From positions 1-29,511 of the IMG/VR virus record IMGVR_UViG_3300032245_000994: a DNA stretch of 29,511 bases. One strand, 5' to 3'. Positions 6,923 to 15,061 of the stretch are shown here, in pieces. The position numbers were made by a program, and so were the translations under genes. Origin of the DNA: a virus. The notes beneath the pieces are model-generated. The model was not told the origin of the DNA. It made no database searches and worked only from the letters and a program-made list of their open reading frames with translations. Position 1 is the first letter of the stretch, and each line of letters begins with the position of its first letter.

Positions 6923-8321
6923 CGTTCAACGATTATTTTTAGAAATGATGTTGGAAGATGCACAAAGTTATGTGCGTGTTCAGAACATCTACAACCCACA
7001 AAACTTTGACAAAAGTTTGCGACCTGCGGCTGAGTTCATTAAAGAACATTCAGACAAGCACAAGACCTTGCCTGAGCGCACACAGATTGCAGCCACCACA
7101 GGTATTAAGTTACAGGCTGTGCCAGACTTGAATGAAGGTCACTTTGACTGGTTCATGGGCGAGTTTGAACAGTTTACCAAGCGTCAAGAATTGGAACGTG
7201 CTATTTTAAAAGCGGCAGATATGCTGGAAAAAGGCGACTTCGAGCCAGTGGAAAAACTGATCAAAGACGCTGTACAAATATCTTTGACCAAAGACATGGG
7301 CACAGACTACTTCAGTGACCCCAAAAGCCGTATTGAAAAGTATTTCAATTCAGGTGGGCAAGTAAGCACAGGTTGGCCACAACTGGACAGATTGCTGTAT
7401 GGTGGATTCAGTCGTGGTGAACTTAATATCTTTGCAGGTGGATCAGGATCTGGCAAATCTTTGGTCATGATGAACATTGCACTAAACTGGTTGCAACAAG
7501 GACTCAGTGGTGTGTACATCACACTAGAACTTTCAGAAGAACTAACGTCATTGCGAACAGATGCCATGCTCACAAACATGAGCACCAAGGATATTCGCAA
7601 AGACATTGACACCACAGAACTCAAAGTCAAACTGGTGGCCAAGAAGTCCGGCAACTATCAAGTCAAAGGCTTGCCGGCACAAAGCAACATCAACGACATA
7701 CGTGCATATCTAAAAGAGTATCAAATACAAACAGGCAAAAAAGTAGACTTTGTGATGATTGACTACTTGGACTTGTTGATGCCTGTTAGCGCCAAAGTTT
7801 CACCCAATGACTTGTTTGTCAAAGACAAGTATGTGAGTGAAGAACTGCGCAACTTGGCCAAAGAACTGGGATTCTTAATGGTCACAGCAAGTCAGTTAAA
7901 TCGTAGTGCTGTGGAAGAAATTGAGTTTGATCACAGTCACATCAGCGGTGGTATTTCAAAGATTAACACAGCAGACAATGTGTTTGGTATCTTTACAAGT
8001 CGTGCTATGAAAGAGCGTGGCAAGTATCAGATACAGTGTATGAAGTCTCGAAGCTCGACCGGCGTTGGTCAAAAAATTGATTTGGAGTACAACATTGAAA
8101 CAATGCGCATTACTGATGAAGGCGGAGAAGATGGAGATGCTTATTCAAAGAAACCATCTGCGTCAATCATGGACTCGATCAAAGCCCGCAGTCAAGTTAG
8201 CCAGCCTACTGAAAACACAGAAGCCCCACCATGGGACAACGGCGAACCTGCACCAAAAATCACAGCAGATGTGCAAAGTGCAAAACTAAAACAATTGCTG
8301 GGGAAGATTAAAACATCATGA
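6900..8321 (+). CDS. 41: Replicative DnaB-like helicase, T4 gp41-like
   Basis: 473 residues, the same size as T4 gp41 (475). Helical N-terminal domain to about residue 130, then a RecA-like motor: Walker A GGSGSGKS (180-187), Walker B VDFVMIDYLDLL (about 280-291), TASQLNR (sensor/motif H3 type) and SHISGG, TADNVFGIF near the end of the core. It drives 5'-3' unwinding at the fork as a hexamer and stimulates the gp61 primase encoded upstream. Start is TTG 6900 with AAGGA about nine bases upstream; starting at TTG keeps the conserved LKEYGLDVQRLF N-terminus that ATG choices further in would remove. The last 60 residues are low-complexity. Confidence 0.92.
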   Translation: MLKEYGLDVQRLFLEMMLEDAQSYVRVQNIYNPQNFDKSLRPAAEFIKEHSDKHKTLPERTQIAATTGIKLQAVPDLNEGHFDWFMGEFEQFTKRQELERAILKAADMLEKGDFEPVEKLIKDAVQISLTKDMGTDYFSDPKSRIEKYFNSGGQVSTGWPQLDRLLYGGFSRGELNIFAGGSGSGKSLVMMNIALNWLQQGLSGVYITLELSEELTSLRTDAMLTNMSTKDIRKDIDTTELKVKLVAKKSGNYQVKGLPAQSNINDIRAYLKEYQIQTGKKVDFVMIDYLDLLMPVSAKVSPNDLFVKDKYVSEELRNLAKELGFLMVTASQLNRSAVEEIEFDHSHISGGISKINTADNVFGIFTSRAMKERGKYQIQCMKSRSSTGVGQKIDLEYNIETMRITDEGGEDGDAYSKKPSASIMDSIKARSQVSQPTENTEAPPWDNGEPAPKITADVQSAKLKQLLGKIKTS

Positions 8322-9418
8322 GTAATTTGTATTGTTCAATGATACATAACGGGCTTGAGTTATCTTTTCATAAATCAATACCGACCGCACAGCACTGCTG
8401 TCTCAGATCAACTAGATTCCCAATTGACATAACTCAAAATTTTTGGCGCGATAAAAATTTAATTGATCTTAGACAAATCAATCAAAAAAATATCTGGGCA
8501 CCTGGTTGTGAAAATTGCGAACGATTAGAATCGTCTGGGCTCGAAAGTTTTCGAACTGGAATGAATCAAAATTTTGGAATTGACAAATATCATGTATCGG
8601 GACCGTCTAGGATTGATCTTATGTTTGACATCAGTTGCAATCTGGCCTGCAGAAGCTGTGGCCCACGACTCAGTACCACTTGGCAAAAACATCTCAAAGA
8701 CAATAATTTATGGAACAATACAACATTTTCCCCAAACAACTATCAAGACGTAATCACGGCCCTGCAACAACTAGATTTGTCTAATTTAAAAATGTTGGTA
8801 TTCTGCGGCGGCGAAACACTGCTGGGGCAAACTTATTGGAAAGTAACCGAGTGGTTGGCAAACAATGTACCCAATGCCAAACAACAGCTCACAGTGTGTT
8901 TTCAGACCAATGGCACACAGCCTATTTTGGAAAAAAATTATGATCTAATAGATCGATTTCATTTGGTTAAACTGCATGTGAGTTTAGACGGGGTTGGTGA
9001 CAGATTCAATTATCTTCGTTGGCCTGCAAGTTGGAGTCAAGTGGTTGACAATATCATGCGCATTCGTGAACTTGCACCTAGCAATACTATGTTTTTGATT
9101 GAAGAAACTATTACTATTTTTAATCTGTATTACCGCCACGAATTAGCTACCTGGATAAAAAATAACTTTGTAACCAACAGAGAAGGCGACATAGTTAACC
9201 ATACACAGCATTTGGCACATGGCTGGTTCAACTTGCGTAATTGCAGTCAACCATATGTAGATTACATACGCACAACTGACAGCAACAACTTGATACCCAA
9301 AGATTGGAAAGAAAATTCTTTTGAAATACAAAAAATGTTAGCCCAGATACACAAATTTGATCAGATCAGAGGAGAATCGTTTGCAAAAACTTTTCCTGAG
9401 GTTGCTGACTTTTATTGA
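8318..9418 (+). CDS. Radical SAM protein with N-terminal twitch/SPASM-like cysteines (copy 1)
   Basis: 366 residues. The radical SAM [4Fe-4S] motif is CNLACRSC (C107-x3-C111-x2-C114); FCGGET later gives the GGE motif that binds the SAM amino group. Upstream, C6, C27-C28 and C64-x2-C67 form a second cysteine set like a twitch or SPASM auxiliary cluster. A block SLDGVGDRFNYLRWPASW matches copy 2 at 15824. Such enzymes start reactions with a 5'-deoxyadenosyl radical; substrate unknown, and no peptide precursor gene is seen nearby. ATG 8318 overlaps the helicase stop (ATGA). A/T-rich with many poly-A/T runs, unlike gp41 just before it, so probably acquired separately. Confidence 0.8.
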   Translation: MSNLYCSMIHNGLELSFHKSIPTAQHCCLRSTRFPIDITQNFWRDKNLIDLRQINQKNIWAPGCENCERLESSGLESFRTGMNQNFGIDKYHVSGPSRIDLMFDISCNLACRSCGPRLSTTWQKHLKDNNLWNNTTFSPNNYQDVITALQQLDLSNLKMLVFCGGETLLGQTYWKVTEWLANNVPNAKQQLTVCFQTNGTQPILEKNYDLIDRFHLVKLHVSLDGVGDRFNYLRWPASWSQVVDNIMRIRELAPSNTMFLIEETITIFNLYYRHELATWIKNNFVTNREGDIVNHTQHLAHGWFNLRNCSQPYVDYIRTTDSNNLIPKDWKENSFEIQKMLAQIHKFDQIRGESFAKTFPEVADFY

Positions 9419-9447
9419 GCCGCTGAGATTATTAAACAAAATAAAGG

Positions 9448-9464
9448 TATAATACAGCTAAATA
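9448..9464 (+). promoter_or_regulatory. Possible promoter: TATAAT and late box CTAAATA
   Basis: TATAAT at 9448-9453 lacks a good -35; CTAAATA at 9458-9464 fits the late box used elsewhere. One or both could drive the genes from 9486. Confidence 0.4.
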
Positions 9465-9485
9465 ACAAAAAGGTTTGTGTGTAAA

Positions 9486-9734
9486 ATGCAAAAAAAGACT
9501 CGCAGTTTGTTAGAAGAGCTGGATGCTATGTACATCGAGCGCGATAATCGACATATCATAGAAAATCGTGCCACTAATGTAATTGCATCTGCTATACGCT
9601 TGCTGGAACAGATTGATGCCAGCTACAGCCCTGATGTGGCACAAAATTTACAACGCAAATTGATCAATGCCATCAGTCAACGAGACCCAGGCAAGTTTAC
9701 ACGTACTGTAAGGAAAACTGATGCAAATTCATGA
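9486..9734 (+). CDS. Small conserved phage protein
   Basis: 82 residues from ATG 9486; GTG 9477 in frame would place the AAGG at 9470-9473 too close. The protein is mostly helical and charged (SLLEELDAMYIERDNRHIIENRATNVI...), with LINAISQRDPGKFTR near the end; I recall similar short proteins in aquatic T4-like phages, without a known role. It overlaps the next gene by 14 bases. Helix-rich and without membrane segments or cysteines. Confidence 0.65.
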   Translation: MQKKTRSLLEELDAMYIERDNRHIIENRATNVIASAIRLLEQIDASYSPDVAQNLQRKLINAISQRDPGKFTRTVRKTDANS

Positions 9735-10308
9735 AATAAGCCACCCAGTGCAGATCAAAGAAGGTTTCTTCAGCAACATTGGCAATGCTATCACACAAAA
9801 CAAACAACAGCAACAAATCACATCATTGACCGACAAAGCATTTGGGGTCTGGGACAAGTATGCTCAAAATCTCAAAGCAAACACACCTGATCCTGCAAGA
9901 TATGAACAATTGTATCGTCAAGCACTTGAAGCCTTTGTGCAAAAAAATCTCATGAGAGGTGAGCGCATTGAGTATGCAATCAATCAACAGGAAATTGACC
10001 AGTTGATCAACAACATAACTGCGGCTCGTGACACCCCTGCTCAAGTCCATCAATTGTTTTCACAAATGGTTCAGCAGGCTGCTCTGAGTCAACAACAGGC
10101 CAGCAGTAGATCTAAAGCCACCGCTGGCACCAATAAATCACAAGTCACAGTGATCAACAAAGATCCTGCCTTGGTACAGTTTCAAAATGTAAACTATGTG
10201 ATCAATGATCAAGGCGAGTGGATTGGCCTAAACAATTCAAGAGTGGTACCACAGAGTTTTCAACAGTTCCTTGACGACGAGTTAAACAAGGCTCTGGGCA
10301 CACCATGA
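9721..10308 (+). CDS. Conserved hypothetical protein, possible internal/virion protein
   Basis: 195 residues, glutamine-rich and helical, with a more structured C-terminus (VNYVINDQGEWIGLNNSRVVP). TAAGGA at 9709-9714 supports ATG 9721. The N-terminus MQIHEISH contains I-x-E directly after the start, which fits the (L/I)-x-E site cut by T4 prohead protease gp21 in capsid-targeted internal proteins; this is inference. It is coupled to the double nucleotidyltransferase gene downstream (ATGA at 10305), so the two may act or be packaged together. Family function unknown to me. Confidence 0.65.
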   Translation: MQIHEISHPVQIKEGFFSNIGNAITQNKQQQQITSLTDKAFGVWDKYAQNLKANTPDPARYEQLYRQALEAFVQKNLMRGERIEYAINQQEIDQLINNITAARDTPAQVHQLFSQMVQQAALSQQQASSRSKATAGTNKSQVTVINKDPALVQFQNVNYVINDQGEWIGLNNSRVVPQSFQQFLDDELNKALGTP

Positions 10309-12272
10309 AAACACTGAAGCAATTGTTAGAAGGCGGCAACGTTTTCAAAGACGGCGACGGCAAACCGCTTACTGGTCGCATAAATCAAAGTGATGTTCCT
10401 GAAACTGTGTTGTGGATTGAACAGCTTACCGGTATTGATTTCCCACGTGAACGCTGGTTAGGTAGCACAGGAAAAGCACCTACATCAGGTGACATGGACC
10501 TGGCGGTAGACACCAGTGAAATCAGCAAGGAACAACTGGCCGCTAGATTATCACAGTGGGCTATTAGTCACAAACTCAAACCTGAAGAATGGGTGAAAAA
10601 AGGTGGCGAAGTTCATTTGCGCACTCCCATTGCGGGCCGACCACAAAACGGCTATGTGCAAACAGACTTCATGTTTTTCCCCAACTTGGATTGGGGTACA
10701 TTCTTCTACTCGGGTGGAGAAGACTCTGCATATAAAGGCATGAACCGCAATGTGTTGATGTCTAGCATTGCCAAACAACTGGGTCTTAAAGTAGGTGCCA
10801 ATGGCATGTTCAGCCGCACTACAAATCAACTAGTGGATGGTGGCATGGATCCTGACTATGTAGCCAAAGCATTGTTGGGTCCACGTGCCACTAGAGAAAA
10901 TTTAAAAAATGTAGAAAGCATTTTTGCTGCACTGGCCAAAGACAAAGACAAAGAAGCCAAGGTCAAAGACTTTAGGGATTACTTGAACCGAGAAGGACTG
11001 GCACAACCTGATGCTGTGCAAGAAAACACAGACACTTACTTTCTGGCACGTCTGCGAGATAGAATTGTAAATCAAGGCATGCAGCCCCTGGTAGAGACTC
11101 CAAGAAGTTTGTACAAAATCTATGAAGCAGCAGATGGCAATGTAGGCGGCAAGGCCAAGGGCATTGAACACCTGGAAGATCTGGTGTTCCGCAAAGGCAC
11201 CACTGGTATTAGAGAAGCTTTGGCCATTGTGGCTGCTGTGTCTCAAGACCCCGGCACCACCACAGTCAAGTGGGACGGCAAACCTGCCATTATATTTGGT
11301 CGAGATGACAACGGCACATTTATTTTAACTGATGTGGCCGGCTTTGGTGCCAAAGGCTACAACGGCTTGTTTACCAGTCCCACAGCACTGGCCAATCAAA
11401 TGGCACAACGTGATGCTACGGCACAAGCCAAAGGCAATGCTGCCACTCGTGTGCAAGAGCTGGTGCCTATTTACAGTGGACTGTGGCCCATGCTTGAAGC
11501 CGCAGTGCCCAAGAATTTTCGTGGATACATTCACGGTGACTTGTTGTACACCAGTCAACCCCCCTTGGTAGCTGGCAACTATGTATTTAGACCCAACACC
11601 ATTCCATATCGCATACCTGCCAACAGTGATGTGGGACGGCGCATTGGCGACAGCGAAGTTGGCGTGGCCATACACACGTACTATCCTGAACCAGGTGCAC
11701 CAAAACAAGCACTGACTCAGGCACAAGTGGACAAATTACGCAAGGTGCCTGGTTTGTTGTTAATTGAACCAGTAACTGCCAAGGAACCAGTTAAACCAGA
11801 ATCAGTACAAGTTAAAAATTTAAAAACACTGTTGAGAACACACGGCGCTGCCATTGACGGATTGTTTAATCCTGCAGAACTCAGAGCACTGGAAATTACA
11901 GACTTGCCTAAACTGTGTGTGGACTACATCAACAGCCTGGTGGGTGATGAATCTGTGGTAGGCTTTGATCCAAATACCTTGTTGCCAGGGTTTGGTGCTT
12001 ATTTGCAGAAAAAAGTTTCCGCCAGAAAATACAACAACATCGTGGAATACCTGCAGAGTCCACGCAGTAATTCTGATGGCATAACAGCCGCATTTTCTGC
12101 TTTTATCTTGTTGCACAACATCAAAGAAGATCTGCAACAAAAACTGGATCTTCAACATCCAGGGCAAGAAGGCTGGGTGTTTTCCACACCTGCTGGGGTG
12201 GCCAAAGCAGTCAATAGATTTGGGTTTAGCCGTGCCAATCGTGCTGTAAACAACCCAGAAACCATGAGCTAA
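10305..12272 (+). CDS. Two-domain nucleotidyltransferase: pol-beta-type plus ligase-like
   Basis: 655 residues. N-terminal half: LGSTGKAPTSGDMDLAVD (52-69) fits the G-S...D-x-D signature of pol-beta-fold nucleotidyltransferases, with D63/D65 and a likely third metal ligand D121 in VQTDFMFF. C-terminal half: KWDGKPA (322-328) fits motif I (K-x-D-G) of covalent nucleotidyltransferases such as DNA/RNA ligases, with K322 the candidate for AMP attachment; YIHGDLLY (408-415) fits motif III with D in place of the usual E. This suggests nucleic-acid end healing or tRNA-type repair, but no substrate is shown. The N-terminus MKTLKQLLEGG resembles T4 capsid-targeting peptides (MKTYQEFIAE), so the protein may be packaged and injected. 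Confidence 0.6.
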   Translation: MKTLKQLLEGGNVFKDGDGKPLTGRINQSDVPETVLWIEQLTGIDFPRERWLGSTGKAPTSGDMDLAVDTSEISKEQLAARLSQWAISHKLKPEEWVKKGGEVHLRTPIAGRPQNGYVQTDFMFFPNLDWGTFFYSGGEDSAYKGMNRNVLMSSIAKQLGLKVGANGMFSRTTNQLVDGGMDPDYVAKALLGPRATRENLKNVESIFAALAKDKDKEAKVKDFRDYLNREGLAQPDAVQENTDTYFLARLRDRIVNQGMQPLVETPRSLYKIYEAADGNVGGKAKGIEHLEDLVFRKGTTGIREALAIVAAVSQDPGTTTVKWDGKPAIIFGRDDNGTFILTDVAGFGAKGYNGLFTSPTALANQMAQRDATAQAKGNAATRVQELVPIYSGLWPMLEAAVPKNFRGYIHGDLLYTSQPPLVAGNYVFRPNTIPYRIPANSDVGRRIGDSEVGVAIHTYYPEPGAPKQALTQAQVDKLRKVPGLLLIEPVTAKEPVKPESVQVKNLKTLLRTHGAAIDGLFNPAELRALEITDLPKLCVDYINSLVGDESVVGFDPNTLLPGFGAYLQKKVSARKYNNIVEYLQSPRSNSDGITAAFSAFILLHNIKEDLQQKLDLQHPGQEGWVFSTPAGVAKAVNRFGFSRANRAVNNPETMS

Positions 12273-12294
12273 GTCCAGTTTTTTTGTCTCTTTG

Positions 12295-12301
12295 GTAAAT
12301 A
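12295..12301 (+). promoter_or_regulatory. T4-late-like promoter box
   Basis: GTAAATA, 40 bases before ATG 12342, in a non-coding gap after a T-run (12279-12286). Predicted +1 near 12307 leaves a leader with a strong AAAGGAG site. Confidence 0.55.
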
Positions 12302-12341
12302 AAAGTAGACCCAAAGTGGTCACATATAAAGGAGATTTAAA

Positions 12342-12749
12342 ATGGCTTATATTACCCCCGTATCAGGTGGATCACAACCAGTATTTGCAACAGACGTTCT
12401 CAACGGACCAGTTGCACAAAACGCAAACATTTCTGCTCAAGGCCCAATTAACTTTGCCGGTCCCAAGTTAGACTTTTTCTCTGTTGTTGCCAATACTGCA
12501 TTGACAACTTCAGTTGGTGGCGTTAACCAATACGTTGCAAACGTGTTGCAAGCAATTCAACAAACTTCAACAGTTGCCATGTATCAAATTGGACCCACTG
12601 CTAGTCAAATGAATTTTGCGATTTTCCCAACAGGCGCTTTTGCCAACACTTCTGTGTTCGTAGCCGCTGTTCAAAGTGCTAACGCTGCGATTGGTGTTCC
12701 AACTGCCAACGTCAGCAATGTTGCAACATTCACAAGTCTTGTATCATAA
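12342..12749 (+). CDS. Probable abundant virion protein
   Basis: 135 residues, rich in A, V, T, N and G, no cysteine, no charged clusters: the composition of a capsid or tail surface protein. It stands alone with its own late box (12295), a near-perfect AAAGGAG Shine-Dalgarno (12329-12335) seven bases before the start, and a strong terminator directly after. This isolated, high-output arrangement is typical of the most abundant virion proteins. It is shorter than T4 tail tube gp19 (163) and I do not recognise the family; a head decoration protein or small structural protein is possible. The C-terminal part repeats short A/N/V-rich strands. Confidence 0.7.
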   Translation: MAYITPVSGGSQPVFATDVLNGPVAQNANISAQGPINFAGPKLDFFSVVANTALTTSVGGVNQYVANVLQAIQQTSTVAMYQIGPTASQMNFAIFPTGAFANTSVFVAAVQSANAAIGVPTANVSNVATFTSLVS

Positions 12750-12768
12750 TTGATTTTTGATTTGTATT

Positions 12769-12800
12769 AAAAACCCTGGAATAAACACCCAGGGTTTTTT
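12769..12800 (+). terminator. Rho-independent terminator
   Basis: Stem CCCTGG (12774-12779) with CCAGGG (12789-12794), loop of nine bases, flanked by A-run before and TTTTTT after. It ends the transcript of the 12342 gene. Confidence 0.9.
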
Positions 12801-12807
12801 GTTGACG

Positions 12808-12814
12808 TTAAATA
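12808..12814 (+). promoter_or_regulatory. T4-late-like promoter box
   Basis: TTAAATA just after the terminator and seven bases before ATG 12822. It would restart transcription for the 12822-15396 group. Confidence 0.4.
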
Positions 12815-12821
12815 ACATATC

Positions 12822-13076
12822 ATGACAGTTAACAAAATCACAGAACTCACCATATTTGAAAGCCCCGATGGTGGTCGCACAGTGTATGCTCGCCAACCGG
12901 GCAGTAGTCGACGAGAACTACACATACAAGATCCCAAACTACAACAAGAGCTTCAAGAACTTGCAAGACAAAAACGCTGGACAGAAATATTTGCTGCCAG
13001 ACGAGACAATGCGGAACTCAATGTGATGTGTGAAAAATTGGAAATATTTTACGAACTTAGCAAGGTGCCTGAATGA
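12822..13076 (+). CDS. Small conserved hypothetical protein
   Basis: 84 residues, basic and charged, beginning with beta-type sequence (ITELTIFESPDGGRTVYAR) then a helix (LQQELQELARQKRWTEIF). No recognised domain; the style is common in aquatic T4-like phages. No good Shine-Dalgarno is present, and the late box lies only seven bases upstream, so the leader would be very short. Overlaps the next gene by ATGA (13073). Confidence 0.6.
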   Translation: MTVNKITELTIFESPDGGRTVYARQPGSSRRELHIQDPKLQQELQELARQKRWTEIFAARRDNAELNVMCEKLEIFYELSKVPE

Positions 13077-13501
13077 AATTTGCCTGTCAAACTGTGTTTG
13101 ATTTAACACACACTGGTATAACCGGACATTTTAAAAATACACGAATGCCATTTGTAGATCAAGCTGGCCAATTGATAGACAGTCAAGAATCTTGGAATCG
13201 TGCTAGAAATCAACAACGCAATTTAGAAACTATTGTGCAGATACTGAGCCTGCGCACACAAATATTCAACATCACTGATCCAATAAAAGATTACACAGGC
13301 ACTCGATGGATGTTTGAATTTGAAACAGAAACCGCAGGCGCATTTGGACCTGCGGATGATCCAATTCAGGTACTGCTGATTGATGCAGAGGGTGTGCCCA
13401 TGTTGCGAGATTTTGATCACGACGAAGTAGATCCTTTTTTAATAACTTCAGGCCCAAAACAAAACATTTGGTTTACTCCTATTGTTATAAATACTCAATA
13501 G
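13073..13501 (+). CDS. Conserved T4-like phage protein
   Basis: 142 residues. Starts MKFACQTVFDLTHTGITGHF and includes RNQQRNLETIVQILSLRTQ, the latter a motif I associate with a conserved protein of aquatic T4-like phages of unknown role. No cysteine pair, membrane segment or catalytic motif stands out. Start overlaps the upstream stop. Its last codons contain the perfect late box TATAAATA (13486-13493) that serves the next gene. Confidence 0.65.
   Translation: MKFACQTVFDLTHTGITGHFKNTRMPFVDQAGQLIDSQESWNRARNQQRNLETIVQILSLRTQIFNITDPIKDYTGTRWMFEFETETAGAFGPADDPIQVLLIDAEGVPMLRDFDHDEVDPFLITSGPKQNIWFTPIVINTQ
13486..13493 (+). promoter_or_regulatory. T4 late promoter, perfect TATAAATA
   Basis: Exact match to the T4 late consensus, inside the end of the 13073 gene and 17 bases before ATG 13511. 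Confidence 0.65.
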
Positions 13502-13510
13502 GAAAAAATC

Positions 13511-13774
13511 ATGGTAGACCCAACTGATATCGAAAAGAAAAGCCTCGAAGCACATGTTGAGTTGTGTGCTGAGCGTTATCGCATGTTGGAGCTCAAAGTA
13601 GAGACAGTGGAAAAAGACGTATCAGCAGTCAAAACCATGGTCACAGAAGTGCATGACATGGTGCAGACCATAACCAACAAACGCAATGATCAAATAATTG
13701 CTTGGGGTGTGGGCATAATTGGATTTTTAACAGCCACAGTTGGTTGGTTGATATCCCACTACGTTCTGAAATGA
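13511..13774 (+). CDS. Coiled-coil protein with C-terminal membrane anchor (XhlA-like)
   Basis: 87 residues. Residues 5-60 form a long charged heptad-type helix (EKKSLEAHVELCAERYRMLELKVETV as composition), and residues about 64-84 (IIAWGVGIIGFLTATVGWLIS) are one membrane segment near the C-terminus. This is the layout of the XhlA haemolysin-like family linked to some phage lysis cassettes, and of generic tail-anchored phage proteins. No holin, endolysin or spanin is next to it, so a lysis role is only a possibility. Late expression is supported by the perfect TATAAATA upstream; AGGA at 13500-13503 serves as ribosome site. Overlaps the next gene by ATGA. Confidence 0.65.
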   Translation: MVDPTDIEKKSLEAHVELCAERYRMLELKVETVEKDVSAVKTMVTEVHDMVQTITNKRNDQIIAWGVGIIGFLTATVGWLISHYVLK

Positions 13775-14268
13775 TCGACACTGAAAAAGCAACACGTTTG
13801 TTTCGACGTGAAATTCAGGACATCAGCCCCAATACAATTTGGAAAAATATCAATGGTGTATACCAGGTATTCGGGCACTATCAAATATTCCCCGAAACTG
13901 ATGGATTTAGAGTGTTTTGTCATGCCACAGAAGTGGGAGTATTTGCTACCACAAGAACAGCACTGAGTTGGTGTATTGCTGACAAATATCGAGCTTACAA
14001 CACTGCACGTGAGCTATTGACATTGGACAACAAATTAACCAATTTAAAAAATGACATTGCAGTACGAGCCGCTGTGGGAGACCGCAGTCGAGACGCAAAT
14101 CTACGTGAAACCATATTGGTCAAACTTGAAAACAAAATCATGCAGAAAAAACAGTTAGAAAATGAGTTAACCAAATATGTCAATTGGGCTAAATATTATC
14201 AACAAAGAGGATTCAACAATGAAACTGCAAGAACTGGCTCCGGCCAACACATTAAAACATACCGCTAA
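13771..14268 (+). CDS. Conserved T4-like phage protein
   Basis: 165 residues from ATG 13771, which overlaps the preceding stop; an in-frame ATG at 13702 lies inside the previous gene and is rejected. The N-terminal half is globular (TIWKNINGVYQVFGHYQIFPE), the C-terminal half a coiled coil (TLDNKLTNLKNDIAVRA..., KIMQKKQLENELTKYVNWAKYYQQRGFNNE). I recall this family as conserved in aquatic T4-like phages with no function. Its 3' end overlaps the next gene by 50 bases in another frame, unusually long for this genome, and contains the late box of that gene. Confidence 0.7.
   Translation: MIDTEKATRLFRREIQDISPNTIWKNINGVYQVFGHYQIFPETDGFRVFCHATEVGVFATTRTALSWCIADKYRAYNTARELLTLDNKLTNLKNDIAVRAAVGDRSRDANLRETILVKLENKIMQKKQLENELTKYVNWAKYYQQRGFNNETARTGSGQHIKTYR
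14189..14195 (+). promoter_or_regulatory. T4-late-like promoter box
   Basis: CTAAATA inside the end of the 13771 gene, 23 bases before ATG 14219; AGAGGA at 14206-14211 lies between them. Confidence 0.5.
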
Positions 14269-15061
14269 AGTACTCGAAAGTCACTTTGGCGATCGTTTGA
14301 GATTTGACTCAATAACCAAGGCTCAAGCTCGCGGCATGTTAAAGCGTGTGCGCAGTTTGGTAAATGAACATCGCAACACTCCAGAGTTTCACTACAGTGA
14401 ACAGAATCCCAACTATTTGAAGTTGGTGATGTTGGAAAATGCTCTAGCAGCCAGGGTATCGGAAGTCATGGATCCCAGACAACGAGCTCTGCAAATGACA
14501 CAACAACAGGCTCAAAAGCGTGATCTTCAAGACGCTATCAAAGCCAAGCAAAAAGAAATAGCTGAGTTGCAAAAACAAATGGTATTGACCAGCCGTACAG
14601 TGGCCGCAGAGAATTTCAGAAACCGTCGTCGCGCTTTGAAAGAAAGCGAAATTCAGCAAGCTCAAGTTATCTTGGCTGCTCAAGACATGGTTGATCAAGT
14701 GCAAAAAATGAGCGAACAAGTCAGTGCCATGCAATTCAAAGATTTGCCAGCTCTGGTTGATCAAATCAAGAATGAAGTTGGTGTAGATCAAGCCACTCAG
14801 TTCAACGGTGATGCCAGTGCTGCCTTGAGCGGGCTGTTGCAAAATCTACAAGGTGCTAGACAACAACTAGAAGCCGCACTGGGTGTGGTAACTGGACAAG
14901 CACCCACAGTGCCAGGTATGGATGACCAAACTGATTTAAATGTAGATATCGACGCAGTTGAGCCACCAGCTGAACCAGGTGCAGATCTAGAAGAACCTGA
15001 TCTCAGCGTTGACGCAAATCTTTCCACACCGGCTGCTAGTTTGGGACGTGGTCGCAGATAA
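14219..15061 (+). CDS. Coiled-coil, acidic-tailed protein, possible scaffold or internal head protein
   Basis: 280 residues from ATG 14219, chosen for the AGAGGA site; an upstream in-frame ATG at 14177 lacks one. The N-terminus MKLQELAPANT has L-x-E at residues 3-5, like prohead-protease-cut targeting peptides. Residues about 95-215 are glutamine/alanine-rich coiled coil (QQQAQKRDLQDAIKAKQKE, EIQQAQVILAAQDMVDQVQK). The end is acidic and proline-rich (NVDIDAVEPPAEPG) and finishes SLGRGRR. Coiled coil with acidic tail and possible cleavage site fit a head core or internal protein, but the sequence does not prove it. Confidence 0.6.
   Translation: MKLQELAPANTLKHTAKVLESHFGDRLRFDSITKAQARGMLKRVRSLVNEHRNTPEFHYSEQNPNYLKLVMLENALAARVSEVMDPRQRALQMTQQQAQKRDLQDAIKAKQKEIAELQKQMVLTSRTVAAENFRNRRRALKESEIQQAQVILAAQDMVDQVQKMSEQVSAMQFKDLPALVDQIKNEVGVDQATQFNGDASAALSGLLQNLQGARQQLEAALGVVTGQAPTVPGMDDQTDLNVDIDAVEPPAEPGADLEEPDLSVDANLSTPAASLGRGRR

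Noticed and set aside
11820-12323. Minus-strand frame inside the double nucleotidyltransferase gene
   Set aside because: Shadow of the motif-bearing + strand frame.
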